Positions 19,405-32,500 of a DNA stretch of 64,000 nucleotides are shown here, one piece after another. The translations under genes were made by a program, and so were the position numbers. Within the stretch, counting starts at the first letter, position 1, and each line of letters starts with the position of its first letter. The stretch lies in contig OZ020591.1 in assembly GCA_963971535.1 (NCBI GenBank), positions 16,416,823 to 16,480,822 on the forward strand. The letters run 5' to 3'. This stretch comes from Notolepis coatsorum (taxonomy: Eukaryota; Chordata; Actinopteri; Aulopiformes; Paralepididae). Under the pieces are notes generated by a model. That model was not told the DNA's origin. It made no database searches and was given only the letters and a program-made list of their open reading frames with translations.

Positions 19405-21387
19405 TCTCTACTCTAGTTAGGCCTACACATTACACTGTACTGTAATCTACTCTACTCTAGTTAGGCCTACACATTACTGTACTGTAATCTACTCTACTCT
19501 AGTTAGGCCTACACTTTACACTGTACTGTAATCTGCTCTACTCTAGTTAGGCCTACACATTACTGTACTGTACTGTAATCTACTCTACTCTAGTTAGGCC
19601 TACATATTACTGTACTGTAATCTACTCTACTCTAGTTAGGCCTACACATTACTGTACTGTAATCTACTCTACTCTAGTTAGGCCTACACATTACTGTACT
19701 GTAATCTGCTCTACTCTAGTTAGGCCTACACATTACTGTACTGTAATCTACTCTACTCTAGTTAGGCCTACACATTACTGTACTGTACTGTAATCTACTC
19801 TACTCTAGTTAGGCCTACACATTACTGTACTGTAATCTGCTCTACTCTAGTTAGACCTACACATTACGGTACTGTAATCTACTCTACTCTAGTTAGGCCT
19901 ACACATTACTGTACTGTAATCTACTATACTCTAGTTAGACCTACACATTACTGTACTGTACTGTAATCTACTCTACTCTAGTTAGGCCTACACATTACTG
20001 TACTGTAATCTACTCTACTCTAGTTAGGCCTACACATTACTGTACTGTAATCTACTCTACTCTAGTTAGGCCTACACATTACTGTACTGTAATCTACTCT
20101 ACTCTAGTTAGACCTACACATTACTGTACTGTAATCTACTCTACTATAGTTAGGCCTACACATTACTGTACTGTACTGTAATCTACTCTACTCTAGTTAG
20201 GCCTACACATTACTGTACTGTAATCTACTCTACTCTAGTTAGACCTACACATTACTGTACTGTAATATACTCTACTCTAGTTAGACCTACACATTACTGT
20301 ACTGTAATCTACTCTACTCTAGTTAGGCCTACACATTACTGTACTGTAATCTACTCTACTCTAGTTAGGCCTACACATTACTGTACTGTAATCTACTCTA
20401 CTCTAGTTAAGTCTACACATTACTGTACTGTAATATACTCTACTCTAGTTAGACCTACACATTACTGTACTGTAATCTACTCTACTCTAGTTAGGCCTAC
20501 ACTTTACTGTACTGTACTGTAATCTACTCTACTCTAGTTAGGCCTACACATTACTGTACTGTAATCTACTCTACTCTAGTTAGACCTACACATTACTGTA
20601 CTGTAATCTACTCTACTCTAGTTAGGCCTACACATTACTGTACTGTAATCTACTCTACTCTAGTTAGACCTACACATTACACTGTACTGTAATCTACTCT
20701 ACTCTAGTTAGGCCTACACATTACACTGTACTGTAATCTACTCTACTCTAGTTAGGCCTACACATTACACTGTACTGTAATCTACTCTACTCTAGTTAGG
20801 CCTACACATTACTGTACTGTAATCTACTCTACTCTAGTTAGGCCTACACATTACTGTACTGTAATCTACTCTACTCTAGTTAGGCCTACACATTACTGTA
20901 CTGTAATCTACTCTACTCTAGTTAGACCTACACTTTACTGTACTGTACTGTAATCTACTCTACTCTAGTTAGGCCTACACATTACTGTACTGTAATCTAC
21001 TCTACTCTAGTTAGGCCTACACATTACTGTACTGTACTGTAATCTACTCTACTCTAGTTAGACCTACACATTACTGTACTGTACTGTAATCTACTCTACT
21101 CTAGTTAGGCCTACACATTACTGTACTGTAATCTACTCTACTCTAGTTAGACCTACACATTACTGTACTGTAATCTACTCTACTCTAGTTAGACCTACAC
21201 ATTACTGTACTGTACTGTAATCTACTCTACTCTAGTTAGGCATACACATTACTGTACTGTAATCTACTCTACTCTAGTTAGACCTACACATTACTGTACT
21301 GTAATCTACTCTACTCTAGTTAGGCCTACACATTACACTGTACTGTAATCTACTCTACTCTAGTTAGGCCTACACATTACTGTACTG
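19405..21387. repeat. 42-bp satellite array, block 1
   Basis: Tandem monomers of 42 bp ('ctactctactctagttaggc' then 'ctacacattactgtactgta', AT). Length variants are 44 bp (ATTACACTGTACT) and 47 bp (an extra GTACT). A common substitution turns TAGGCCTAC into TAGACCTAC. About 47 monomers. The array starts some 20 bp after the right end of the element at 13612-19384. No coding content. Confidence 0.97.
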
Positions 21388-21880
21388 CAGTGGAGGTTTC
21401 TCTATGACAACACGTGAAACACAAATTCACTCATAATTCATAATTATTATTAATTTACATATACCTATATATATAAAAAAAAAAAAAAGAAAAAAACTGT
21501 ATATATATATATATTTTTTTTATTATTATTATTATAATTTTTTTTTATTATAAATGTTTTCCTCTGTAAAAAAAATGCCAGTGGATTTTTTTTTCTTCAA
21601 AAATGGCCAAAATTGACAGCTCTGAGCAGGCCTGCACTGCAGTATTGCCTGCAGTAATTATTCGTGAAGAAAACTTCACAGGTGTGACCCATTGTTAAAT
21701 AAATAATAAATAACAGCGAATCAAAATAGGCTATTAACTTCATCTAAGAACGGTCTGTGCAGTTAAACTCTTGCCATTGAATGGAGGATTGATTGATTGA
21801 CAGCCCTTGACATCCAATACACAGAGGTTGAATATGATTGGCAGCCTTGCAAATCCAATCAGAGATTTCTGCATTGCAAA

Positions 21881-22127
21881 GTCAAAATGGGTCCAGCTGC
21901 ATGTGAGGAGGATAGGTTTAGCTCGGGCCAATCTCAAGTTTCTCAAGTTTCTTTATTAGTTGTCATACAGAAGTACAGAATACTTTTATACAAAATGTAA
22001 CATAAAGAAGCATTTTGTATAAAAGTATTCTGTACTTCTGTATGACAACTAATAAAGAAACTTGAGAAACTTGAGATTGGCCCGAGCTAAACCTATCCTC
22101 CTCACATGCAGCTGGACCCATTTTGAC
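21881..22127. repeat. Perfect 117-bp inverted repeat with 13-nt loop
   Basis: Left arm 21881-21997, loop 21998-22010, right arm 22011-22127. By eye the arms pair at all 117 positions. The arms carry 'gctcgggccaatctcaag' and 'tttattagttgtcatacag'. A transcript from either strand would fold into a 117-bp duplex. No such structure exists elsewhere in the window. Absence of mismatches implies recent formation or gene conversion between arms. An assembly or library artefact is also possible. Confidence 0.93.
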
Positions 22128-22499
22128 TATGTGAAAGTTGAGACTATGAGAAAGTTGTTGTTTAGTAGTTAGTAAGCTGTACAGCTATAACAAGTCAGGC
22201 TAAATTAAACTTTGCGCCAACATTAGGACCGAAGTATAAACCAGCAACTGAGCAACATGAAGAAGTGGATTTATGCATCTGGATCAGAAAAAACGTTGTG
22301 GATGAAAAAGTAAGTAGGCTACAGTGCTTGTATGCTAACAGTAGCTAGGCAGCTTAGCCTACATCACAATGATAATCACCAAGCTAACTTACTGTACACA
22401 CTGTAGGGCTGGGCAATTAATTGAAACAGAATCGCGATATCGATTCATAGACCTATGTAATATAATTTCTAAGTTATGACTATTTTCTTTTATAAAAAA

Positions 22500-23020
22500 A
22501 AAAAACGTTTTTTTTTTTTTTTTATTATTATTTTATCTGGGTTGAACATGATTTGTGGAACTCCCTCTGGTGTTGTGGTCGTGGTATTCACTGACCTTTG
22601 GGAAGTATTTCGACATGCACATGGGTATCTTAGTGGTGTAGTGTATCTTGTAGACCAGGCCCATTGCAAGTTGCTGTACTCTGTCGTCTACTCTAAGCCA
22701 TCCTAGGTTGTCAAAGTGGACAGGGGTGAGGTGGGTTTTAGGAGTAAGGTCAAGCAGTAGTCTGACCAGTTTGTTTTGTGATGTTTGTAATCTTGTTTTT
22801 AGTGCCTTTGAGGTGCTTTGGTACCATGAGGTGCAAGCATAGTCGTAGTACCCTTGAATGAGTGCTCCTGTTAAAGTCTTCAAGGTATTCTTGTTTACCA
22901 GAGAGGAGATCCGGTACAGGAATCTAGTTCGTTGGTTGACTTAGTTTTATTACATTGGATCCCATTTTGTCACAGGAAAGATTTGCCTCTATAGGATGGA
23001 ACCCAGGTAGGTAATTTCAT
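22500..23020 (-). mobile_element. LINE ORF2 C-terminal fragment
   Basis: Minus strand. Readable peptides are 'DEITYLGSIL' (near 23010), 'RFLYRISSLVNKNTLKTLTG' and 'GYYDYACTSWYQSTSKALKT' (open frame 22533-22883), then 'HFDNLGWLRVDD' and 'LAMGLVYKIHY'. These are the post-RT region of a non-LTR retrotransposon ORF2, of the same family as 1366-1545. At least one frameshift separates the 23010 peptide from the open stretch. The right edge abuts another LINE's tail at about 23030, and the left edge runs into an A-rich and T-rich tract at 22490-22530. Confidence 0.8.
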
Positions 23021-23029
23021 CTTTCCTTT

Positions 23030-23395
23030 TAAGATAAGATACGATATTCCTTTATTGATCCCCTTGGGGAAATTCAGGCAGCATAGCAGCATGGGGGAAG
23101 GGGGGGGGTACAGGTAGTGAAAACAACACAAGCAGTGTAAACAAATAGGTCAATATAATTTACTATCTAACTAACTGAAATATACATTATTCATTATTCA
23201 CAGTATCACAGTATCCACATAAGGTGCAGTATGCATAAGGTAGTGTTATTGTCCTACTTGGGTTCCTATTAGTTCTAGGTCAATGTCTGGCAGCAGTCGC
23301 TGCCCACTGTTGTGGAGCCTGATGGCCACTGGTATGAAGGACTGTCCGAGGCGGTTAGTTGAGTGTCGGGGGGGTATGAGTCTGTGGCTTCCTTG
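23030..23395 (-). mobile_element. Rex1/L2-like LINE 3' end
   Basis: Minus strand. The last ORF2 residues are readable: 'SHRLIPPRHSTNRLGQSFIP' and 'VAIRLHNSGQRLLPDIDLEL', stop at 23246-23248. A 3' UTR of about 200 bp follows and ends with 'gggatcaataaaggaatatc' and a short TTATC-type tail (about 23030-23045). The C-terminal form is that of Rex1/Babar and L2-type fish LINEs, unlike the neighbouring LINE fragment. It is 5'-truncated. Confidence 0.8.
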
Positions 23396-23401
23396 TCACC
23401 T

Positions 23402-23570
23402 TCACCTAATATGTTTTGATCTGGTCAGGTGCGCTGTCACCTAAAATGTTTTGATCTGATCAGGTGCGCTGTCACCTAATATGATTTCATCTGGTCAGGT
23501 GCGCTGTCACCTAATATGTTTTCATCTGGTCAGGTCCGCTGTCACCTAATGTTAATATGTTTTCATCTGT
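23402..23570 (+). repeat. 35-bp minisatellite, about 4.5 copies
   Basis: Unit 'cacctaatatgttttgatct' plus 'ggtcaggtgcgctgt', with small substitutions; the last copy has an insertion. It lies near the right end of the hAT-type element. Confidence 0.9.
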
Positions 23571-23681
23571 GTCCACTGACCACTGACACACAGTGGGGGA
23601 TGTTTTAAAAATATTATTTAATATATAATATAATATAATAATTTGTGCTTCACCTAAAAATTTGGTCAGCAGCCTCCACTG

Positions 23682-26600
23682 CTGTACTGTAATCTACTAT
23701 ACTCTAGTTAGACCTACACATTACACTGTACTGTAATCTACTCTACTCTAGTTAGACCTACACATTACTGTACTGTAATCTACTCTACTCTAGTTAGGCC
23801 TACACATTACTGTACTGTAATCTACTCTACTCTAGTTAGACCTACACATTACTGTACTGTAATCTACTCTACTCTAGTTAGACCTACACATTACTGTACT
23901 GTAATCTACTCTACTCTAGTTAGACCTACACATTACTGTACTGTAATCTAATCTACTCTAGTTAGGCCTACACATTACTGTACTGTAATCTACTCTACTC
24001 TAGTTAGACCTACACATTACTGTACTGTAATCTACTCTACTCTAGTTAGGCCTACACATTACTGTACTGTAATCTACTCTACTCTAGTTAGGCCTACACA
24101 TTACACTGTTCTGTAATCTACTCTACTCTAGTTAGGCCTACACATTACTGTACTGTACTGTAATCTACTCTACTCTAGTTAGGCCTACACATTACTGTAC
24201 TGTAATCTACTCTACTCTAGTTAGACCTACACATTACTGTACTGTAATCTACTCTACTCTAGTTAGACCTACACATTACACTGTACTGTAATCTACTCTA
24301 CTCTAGTTAGACCTACACATTACACTGTACTGTAATCTACTCTACTCTAGTTAGACCTACACATTACACTGTACTGTAATCTACTCTACTCTAGTTAGGC
24401 CTACACATTACTGTACTGTAATCTACTCTACTCTAGTTAGGCCTACACATTACACTGTACTGTAATCTACTCTACTCTAGTTAGGCCTACACATTACTGT
24501 ACTGTAATCTACTCTACTCTAGTTAGGCCTACACATTACTGTACTGTAATCTACTCTACTCTAGTTAGGCGTACACATTACACTGTACTGTAATCTACTC
24601 TACTCTAGTTAGGCCTACACATTACTGTACTGTAATCTACTCTACTCTAGTTAGGCCTACACATTACACTGTACTGTAATCTACTCTACTCTAGTTAGGC
24701 CTACACATTACTGTACTGTAATCTACTCTACTCTAGTTAGACCTACACGTTACACTGTACTGTAATCTACTCTACTCTAGTTAGACCTACACTTTACACT
24801 GTACTGTAATCTACTCTACTCTAGTTAGGCCTACACATTACTGTACTGTAATCTACTCTACTCTAGTTAGGCCTACACATTACTGTACTGTAATCTACTC
24901 TACTCTAGTTAGGCCTACACATTACTGTACTGTAATCTACTCTACTCTAGTTAGGCCTACACATTACTGTACTGTAATCTACTCTACTCTAGTTAGGCCT
25001 ACACATTACACTGTACTGTAATCTACTCTACTCTAGGTAGGCGTACACATTACACTGTACTGTAATCTACTCTACTCTAGTTAGGCCTACACATTACACT
25101 GTACTGTAATCTACTCTACTCTAGTTAGGCCTACACATTACACTGTACTGTAATCTACTCTACTCTAGTTAGGCCTACACATTACTGTACTGTAATCTAC
25201 TCTACTCTAGTTAGGCCTACACATTACACTGTACTGTAATCTACTCTACTCTAGTTAGGCCTACACATTACTGTACTGTAATCTACTCTACTCTAGGTAG
25301 GCGTACACATTACACTGTACTGTAATCTACTCTACTCTAGTTAGGCCTACACATACACTGTACTGTAATCTGCTCTACTCTAGTTAGGCCTACACATTAC
25401 TGTACTGTAATCTACTCTACTCTAGTTAGGCCTACACATTACACTGTACTGTAATCTACTCTACTCTAGTTAGGCCTACACATTACTGTACTGTAATCTA
25501 CTCTACTCTAGTTAGACCTACACATTACTGTACTGTAATCTACTCTACTCTAGTTAGGCCTACACATTACTGTACTGTACTGTAATCTACTCTAGTTAGG
25601 CCTACACATTACTGTACTGTAATCTGCTCTACTCTAGTTAGGCCTACACATTACTGTACTGTACTGTAATCTACTCTACTCTAGTTAGACCTACACATTA
25701 CTGTACTGTAATCTACTCTACTCTAGTTAGACCTACACATTACTGTACTGTAATCTACTCTACTCTAGTTAGGCCTACACATTACTGTACTGTAATCTAC
25801 TCTACTCTAGTTAGACCTACACATTACTGTACTGTAATCTACTCTACTCTAGTTAGGCCTACACATTACTGTACTGTAATCTACTCTACTCTAGTTAGGC
25901 CTACACATTACTGTACTGTAATCTACTCTACTCTAGTTAGGCCTACACATTACTGTACTGTAATCTACTCTACTCTAGTTAGGCCTACACATTACTGTAC
26001 TGTAATCTACTCTACTCTAGTTAGGCCTACACATTACTGTACTGTAATCTACTCTACTCTAGTTAGGCCTACACATTACACTGTACTGTAATCTACTCTA
26101 CTCTAGTTAGACCTACACATTACACTGTACTGTAATCTACTCTACTCTAGTTAGACCTACACATTACTGTACTGTAATCTACTCTACTCTAGTTAGGCCT
26201 ACACATTACTGTACTGTAATCTACTCTACTCTAGTTATTCCTACACATTACTGTACTGTAATCTACTCTACTCTAGTTAGGCCTACACATTACTGTACTG
26301 TAATCTACTCTACTCTAGTTAGGCCTACACATTACTGTACTGTAATCTACTCTACTCTAGTTAGGCCTACACATTACTGTACTGTAATCTACTCTACTCT
26401 AGTTAGGCCTACACATTACACTGTACTGTAATCTACTCTACTCTAGTTAGACCTACACATTACACTGTACTGTAATCTACTCTACTCTAGTTAGACCTAC
26501 ACATTACTGTACTGTAATCTACTCTACTCTAGTTAGGCCTACACATTACTGTACTGTAATCTACTCTACTCTAGTTATTCCTACACATTACTGTACTGTA

Positions 26601-28559
26601 ATCTACTCTACTCTAGTTAGGCCTACACATTACTGTACTGTAATCTACTCGACTCTAGTTATTCCTACACATTACTGTACTGTAATCTGCTCTACTCTAG
26701 TTAGACCTACACATTACTGTACTGTAATCTACTCTACTCTAGTTAGACCTACACATTACTGTACTGTACTGTAATCTACTCTACTCTAGTTAGACCTACA
26801 CATTACTGTACTGTACTGTAATCTACTCTACTCTAGTTAGGCCTACACATTACTGTACTGTAATCTACTCTACTCTAGTTAGACCTACACATTACTGTAC
26901 TGTAATCTGCTCTACTCTAGTTAGGCCTACACATTACTGTACTGTAATCTACTCTACTCTAGTTAGACCTACACATTACTGTACTGTAATCTACTCTACT
27001 CTAGTTAGGCCTACACATTACTGTACTGTAATCTACTCTACTCTAGTTAGACCTACACATTACTGTACTGTAATCTACTCTACTCTAGTTAGGCCTACAC
27101 ATTACTGTACTGTACTGTAATCTACTCTACTCTAGTTAGACCTACACATTACTGTACTGTAATCTACTCTACTCTAGTTAGGCCTACACATTACTGTACT
27201 GTACTGTAATCTACTCTACTCTAGTTAGGCCTACACATTACTGTACTGTACTGTAATCTACTCTACTCTAGTTAGGCCTACACATTACTGTACTGTACTG
27301 TAATCTACTCTACTCTAGTTAGGCCTACACATTACACTGTACTGTAATCTACTCTACTCTAGTTAGACCTACACATTACTGTACTGTAATCTACTCTACT
27401 CTAGTTAGGCCTACACATTACTGTACTGTAATCTACTCTACTCTAGTTAGGCCTACACATTACTGTACTGTAATCTACTCTACTCTAGTTAGGCCTACAC
27501 ATTACTGTACTGTAATCTACTCTACTCTAGTTAGGCCTACACATTACTGTACTGTAATCTACTCTACTCTAGTTAGACCTACACTGTACTGTACTGTAAT
27601 CTACTCTACTCTAGTTAGGCCTACACATTACTGTACTGTACTGTAATCTACTCTACTCTAGTTAGACCTACACATTACTGTACTGTAATCTACTCTACTC
27701 TAGTTATTCCTACACATTACTGTACTGTAATCTACTCTACTCTAGTTAGACCTACACATTACTGTACTGTAATCTGCTCTACTCTAGTTAGGCCTACACA
27801 TTACTGTACTGTAATCTACTCTACTCTAGTTAGACCTTCACTGTACTGTACTGTAATCTACTCTACTCTAGTTAGGCCTACACATTACTGTACTGTAATC
27901 TACTCCACTCTAGTTAGGCCTACACATTACTGTACTGTAATCTACTCTACTCTAGTTAGACCTACACTGTACTGTACTGTAATCTACTCTACTCTAGTTA
28001 GACCTACACATTACTGTACTGTACTGTAATCTACTCTACTCTAGTTAGACCTACACATTACTGTACTGTAATCTACTCTACTCTAGTTATTCCTACACAT
28101 TACTGTACTGTAATCTGCTCTACTCTAGTTAGGCCTACACATTACTGTACTGTAATCTACTACACTCTAGTTAGGCCTACACATTACTGTACTGTAATCT
28201 ACTCTACTCTAGTTATTCCTACACATTACACTGTACTGTAATCTACTCTACTCTAGTTAGGCCTACACATTACACTGTACTGTAATCTACTCTACTCTAG
28301 TTATTCCTACACATTACACTGTACTGTAATCTACTCTACTCTAGTTAGGCCTACACATTACTGTACTGTAATCTACTCTACTCTAGTTAGGCCTACACAT
28401 TACACTGTACTGTAATCTACTCTACTCTAGGTAGGCCTACACTTTACACTGTACTGTAATCTACTCTACTCTAGTTAGACCTACACATTACTGTACTGTA
28501 ATCTACTCTACTCTAGTTAGGCCTACACATTACTGTACTGTAATCTACTCTACTCTAGT
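23682..28559. repeat. 42-bp satellite array, block 2
   Basis: Same monomer as block 1, about 115 units, continuing the array after the hAT-type insertion. Extra variants here are TAGTTATTCC (from about 26235 on), CTAGGTAGGCGTAC (25035, 25295) and losses of part of the TACTC run (25583). The stretch 26061-26240 is repeated nearly exactly at 26410-26590, a local 350-bp duplication. Confidence 0.97.
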
Positions 28560-28908
28560 TGTTGTGAAGGATCAGATTAAACCGAATATATATATTTATT
28601 TATGGATATATATTTAATAGTATTTGTATATCGTTTGATATCCCCTGTATATTCCTTGTACAATATGCACTGAATATCCCTTTAGTCTACTAACAGCCCA
28701 TAATAGTTTCATTCTACCATTGGACGAGAACCTGGCGCCAGCAGCCATGCCCCTTGGTTCAAGTTCAATCGTGCCGACAAACATGTCGTTACAAGCCCGG
28801 TTCCGCGTAGGAATACGTCTGGCGAAATACGAATGGTACTATTTGTTCACAGCGCATATATATATGGCGCAAGTAAGTAGAACTTTCTTTTAGTCCATTA
28901 GTCCTTTA
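28560..28908 (+). repeat. BEL/Pao left terminal repeat
   Basis: Direct repeat of 33606-33954, apparently identical. Contains AT-rich promoter-like sequence ('aatatatatatttattt') and ends near 'tccattagtccttta'. Confidence 0.88.
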
Positions 28909-29519
28909 GTCCATTAGTCCTTAGACCTGATAGAAGAAGAAGAGGGAGAGGAGGAGAACCAAGCCCGACGACAGCACAATACTCCACCGGACCAGGAGGT
29001 CCAGTACAACCCAGGCTATACCCCCGCAGCGCTGCGCTACAGACCCCCGACTCTATTCACGGGTGAGCACGACGCACGACCAGCCCCGAGGAATAGCACC
29101 TGGACCAGCGGGCCATGGTACCCTGCCGGTACCAGCCCACAGAGAGGCGCAAGAGGAGACTCGCCTAGGAGGTCTCTCCCCCAACGCTCGCCGATGTATC
29201 AGCCATCCACGGCGTCATACATTGCCACGCCGACGTTTCCAGACTTCACCTATGAGAATCGAGCACAGTACACGGAGCTCCGGATGTGCTTAGAGACAAT
29301 GATGGTGGACGTCGTTGATGAACGCCACAAGTATGCAATATTACTGAAGCACCTGAAAGTACCGCGAGCGCACAATATAGCGCTAGCCTATATTGTCCAG
29401 CTCTAGCAGCGGACCAGAGATATGGACGTATATGGGATTACGTAATCCAAGAGATAAGGCATATTGATCGCCTACCCCCAGCAACAGACAATCGCTCATT
29501 AGACGACCTGTCAATCAAA

Positions 29520-32500
29520 GTGCAGTCCCTGGTAGGGATGCTGGGAGCGCAACGGGAAAAGGGCATGCACGAGCTATACGCCAACTCTAACGTCGAGAGG
29601 ATTTTAGAGAAGCTGCCACCCGCAAGACAAGAGCGTTTTAGGCGGCAGAGAGACCACCGTGATCCTAACGGTCCCGAACCATCCCTCCTTGATCTAGCCG
29701 ACTTCCTGGCGAGAGAAGTCAGCAGCTTACGACTGGATACGTTCGTGCGGAGCACGCCAAGCTCCAGAGAGGGACCCAGGAGAATAAACGATGGAAGAAG
29801 ATCGGTGACTGTCATGCACCAATCAGAGTCAGTACCGAGCAGTAAGAGCCACAGTACCCCCTCGAGAAAAGAGAAGTGGAAGATGGTGTGCCCCTACTGT
29901 GAGACAGAACACTGGCTGTCACAATGTGACCTGTTCACAAAGATGAATGCAGAAGAAGTGAGTCAATGGATAAAGTCCAACAGGCGCTGTTACCGATGTG
30001 CGCGCAGTCACATGGCAGCCAAATGCCGCCTAAAGAAAAGGTGCAGTCGGTGCGACGGAGCCCATCTAGATGTATTACACGACAGTAACAGAAGACGGCC
30101 TTCACCTGCACCATCGAGCGGCACCAAGGCAAGTGTCATGTACATTGACCCCGCCAGCAGCAGCGGCGCCCAAGTGCTCTTAAAGGTAGTCCGTGTGACA
30201 TTGAGCTACCAAGATAAAGTCATGGACACTTACGCCGTCCTTGATGACGGGTCAGAGAAGACCCTTCTGCTCGCGTCCGCTGCGGCCCAGCTGGGACTGC
30301 GGGGGAGCGAGAACCAAATGACGATTCGGACAATAAGAAGAGATTTAAAGACGATAAAGGGCGAGAATGTCTCCTTCACTATCGCAGCAAGCGGGCAGCC
30401 AGAGCGACGGTATAGGATTACAAATGCTTTCACCAGCCAAGAAATAGGACTATCGCAGTACACCTACCCCATCGCCAAGCTGATGGATAAATATGTGCAC
30501 CTGCGTCAACTACCTATCCCGCTCATAGACGGCGCCACCCCGACCCTGCTGATAGGCTCCGACCATGCAGACCTCATCGTCCCGATTGACCGGGTCCATA
30601 CAGGACCCCGAGGCTGTCCTGCAGCAGTCGAGACCCGCCTAGGGTGGACACTACAAGGCCCCCTCGCTAAAACTCTCAACCGAACAGCAGCCACTAGCTG
30701 CCTCCACTCCAGAACGACAGAAGAAGACACCACTCTCCTGCAGCATGTCGAGAAGAAAATTGACTGGCGACGTCATGCGCTGCTCCGCGCCTCCCTGATC
30801 AAAGACGGCTTTGATCTCCGGCAGCGGGCCAGCAGCGACCCCCCAGTATTGCGCAACCTCAACCCAAAGGTCGCAGAGGACCCAGCAGCAGATGAAGAGG
30901 TCCGACACAGTGTGAAGAACAGTTTCTACGTGGACAACTGTTTACAAAGCGTTTCGACTCAAGAAGAAGCCGAGGCTCTCCTAATCAAGCTACGCGCCTC
31001 CCTGATCAAAGGCGGCTTTGATCTCAGGCAGTGGGCCAGCAGTGACCCGCACGTATTGCGCAGCCTCTCCCCCGCGGACAAGGCTGCCAGCAGCGAGACC
31101 TGGATGGCGACCATCCCAGGAGAAGCCCAAGAAATGACACTAGGATTAGTCTGGCGCTTCAAAACAGACTCGCTCCACTATAGACACAAACCCCTGACCA
31201 CGGAGCAGGGAAGGTCGACGGCGATACCGACCACCAGACGGAGTGTGTACAGAACACTCGCCAGACAATATGACCCGTTGGGATGTATTCTACCTTACAC
31301 CACCAGGGCAAAGATGATTGTACGAGCACTATGGGACAAGGACCAGGGCTGGGACGACCCAATACCCGCACACCTTGCCTCCACATGGAGAGAGTGGGAG
31401 ACGGAGCTCCGCTCACTCCCAGGCGTCAATATACGCCGCAGCTACTTCCCACCCACAGTGAGGCCAGAGACATGCAAGATGGATCTACACGTCTTCAGTG
31501 ACGCCTCCGAAGTAGCTTATGGATCGGTGGCCTACTTGCGTGCCCAAGAGAAGGGAGGAGAGATACACACTGCTTTCATCCTGGCTCGCTCAAGAATAGC
31601 CCCACGAAAGCAACAATCTATCCCGCGTCTAGAGCTCTGCGCAGCCCTAGCAGGAGCGCATCTAGCCACGTTAATCCAACGTGAACTCACCATTCCGGTG
31701 CACAGAACAATCTTGTGGTCAGATTCCACGACAGTACTCACATGGATCAAGTCTGATTCATGCAGATACAAGGTCTTCGTGGGAGTCAGAGTCACCGAGA
31801 TTCAAGAGTTAACAGAAGCAGCGAGCTGGCGGTATGTGGACACCAAACACAACCCAGCTGACGTCATCACCCGAGGAATGTCCCTGGATGACCTCACCCG
31901 TCGCAACATCTACAGTGACGGACCAGAATTCCTCAAGCTCCCGGAAGAAGAGTGGCCTACGCCCACCCCACGGGAAGCAAGTAAAGAGGAGGCTGAGAAC
32001 AAGAAACCTATGTTCTGTGGACTGAGCACAGTCGCCTCCACAGACCCCAACATAGATGACTGCATTACCCTACAGAGTGCGCAGCTAAAGACATTCCTGT
32101 GGCACCACCCAGAGATTCAGTCCACCACTGACATTTCAGCAGCTGACTACGAAGAAGCAGAACTTCTTCTACTACAACGAGCCCAGAGAGACTCGTTCCC
32201 TGATGAGCTAGACTGTCTACAGGGAGGAAAGCCCGTCCCATCAGACAGCAGACTGCTCCACCTGGCACCCGAGAGCGACGCCCATAATCTCATCAGAGTG
32301 GGTGGTCGTCTGCGGAGGGCCCCCGATCTACCGGATGACGTTAAGTACCCGATAGTCTTGAACAGCCGACACAAGGTCACAGAGCTGATCATAAAGAAAT
32401 ACGACGAGGATGTACACCACGCAGGAGCAGAGAGAGTCTTCGCGGAGATCAGACGTCGCTATTGGATACTTCAAGGAAGAGAAGCGGTGCGACGCTTCCA

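Larger units (their letters stand above)
21388..23681. mobile_element. hAT-type element inserted in the satellite, 2.29 kb
   Basis: Ends 'cagtggagg' and 'cctccactg' are perfect inverted repeats; weaker match continues to about 42 bp with 'gtgaaacacaaatt' at the left and 'aatttgtgcttcac' at the right. The 8-bp flanks CTGTACTG (21380-21387, 23682-23689) are identical and are satellite sequence, so the insertion point is exact. No transposase was found. The inside is a mosaic: a perfect inverted repeat (21881-22127), two LINE pieces on the minus strand (22500-23020, 23030-23395) and a 35-bp minisatellite (23402-23570). Confidence 0.88.
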
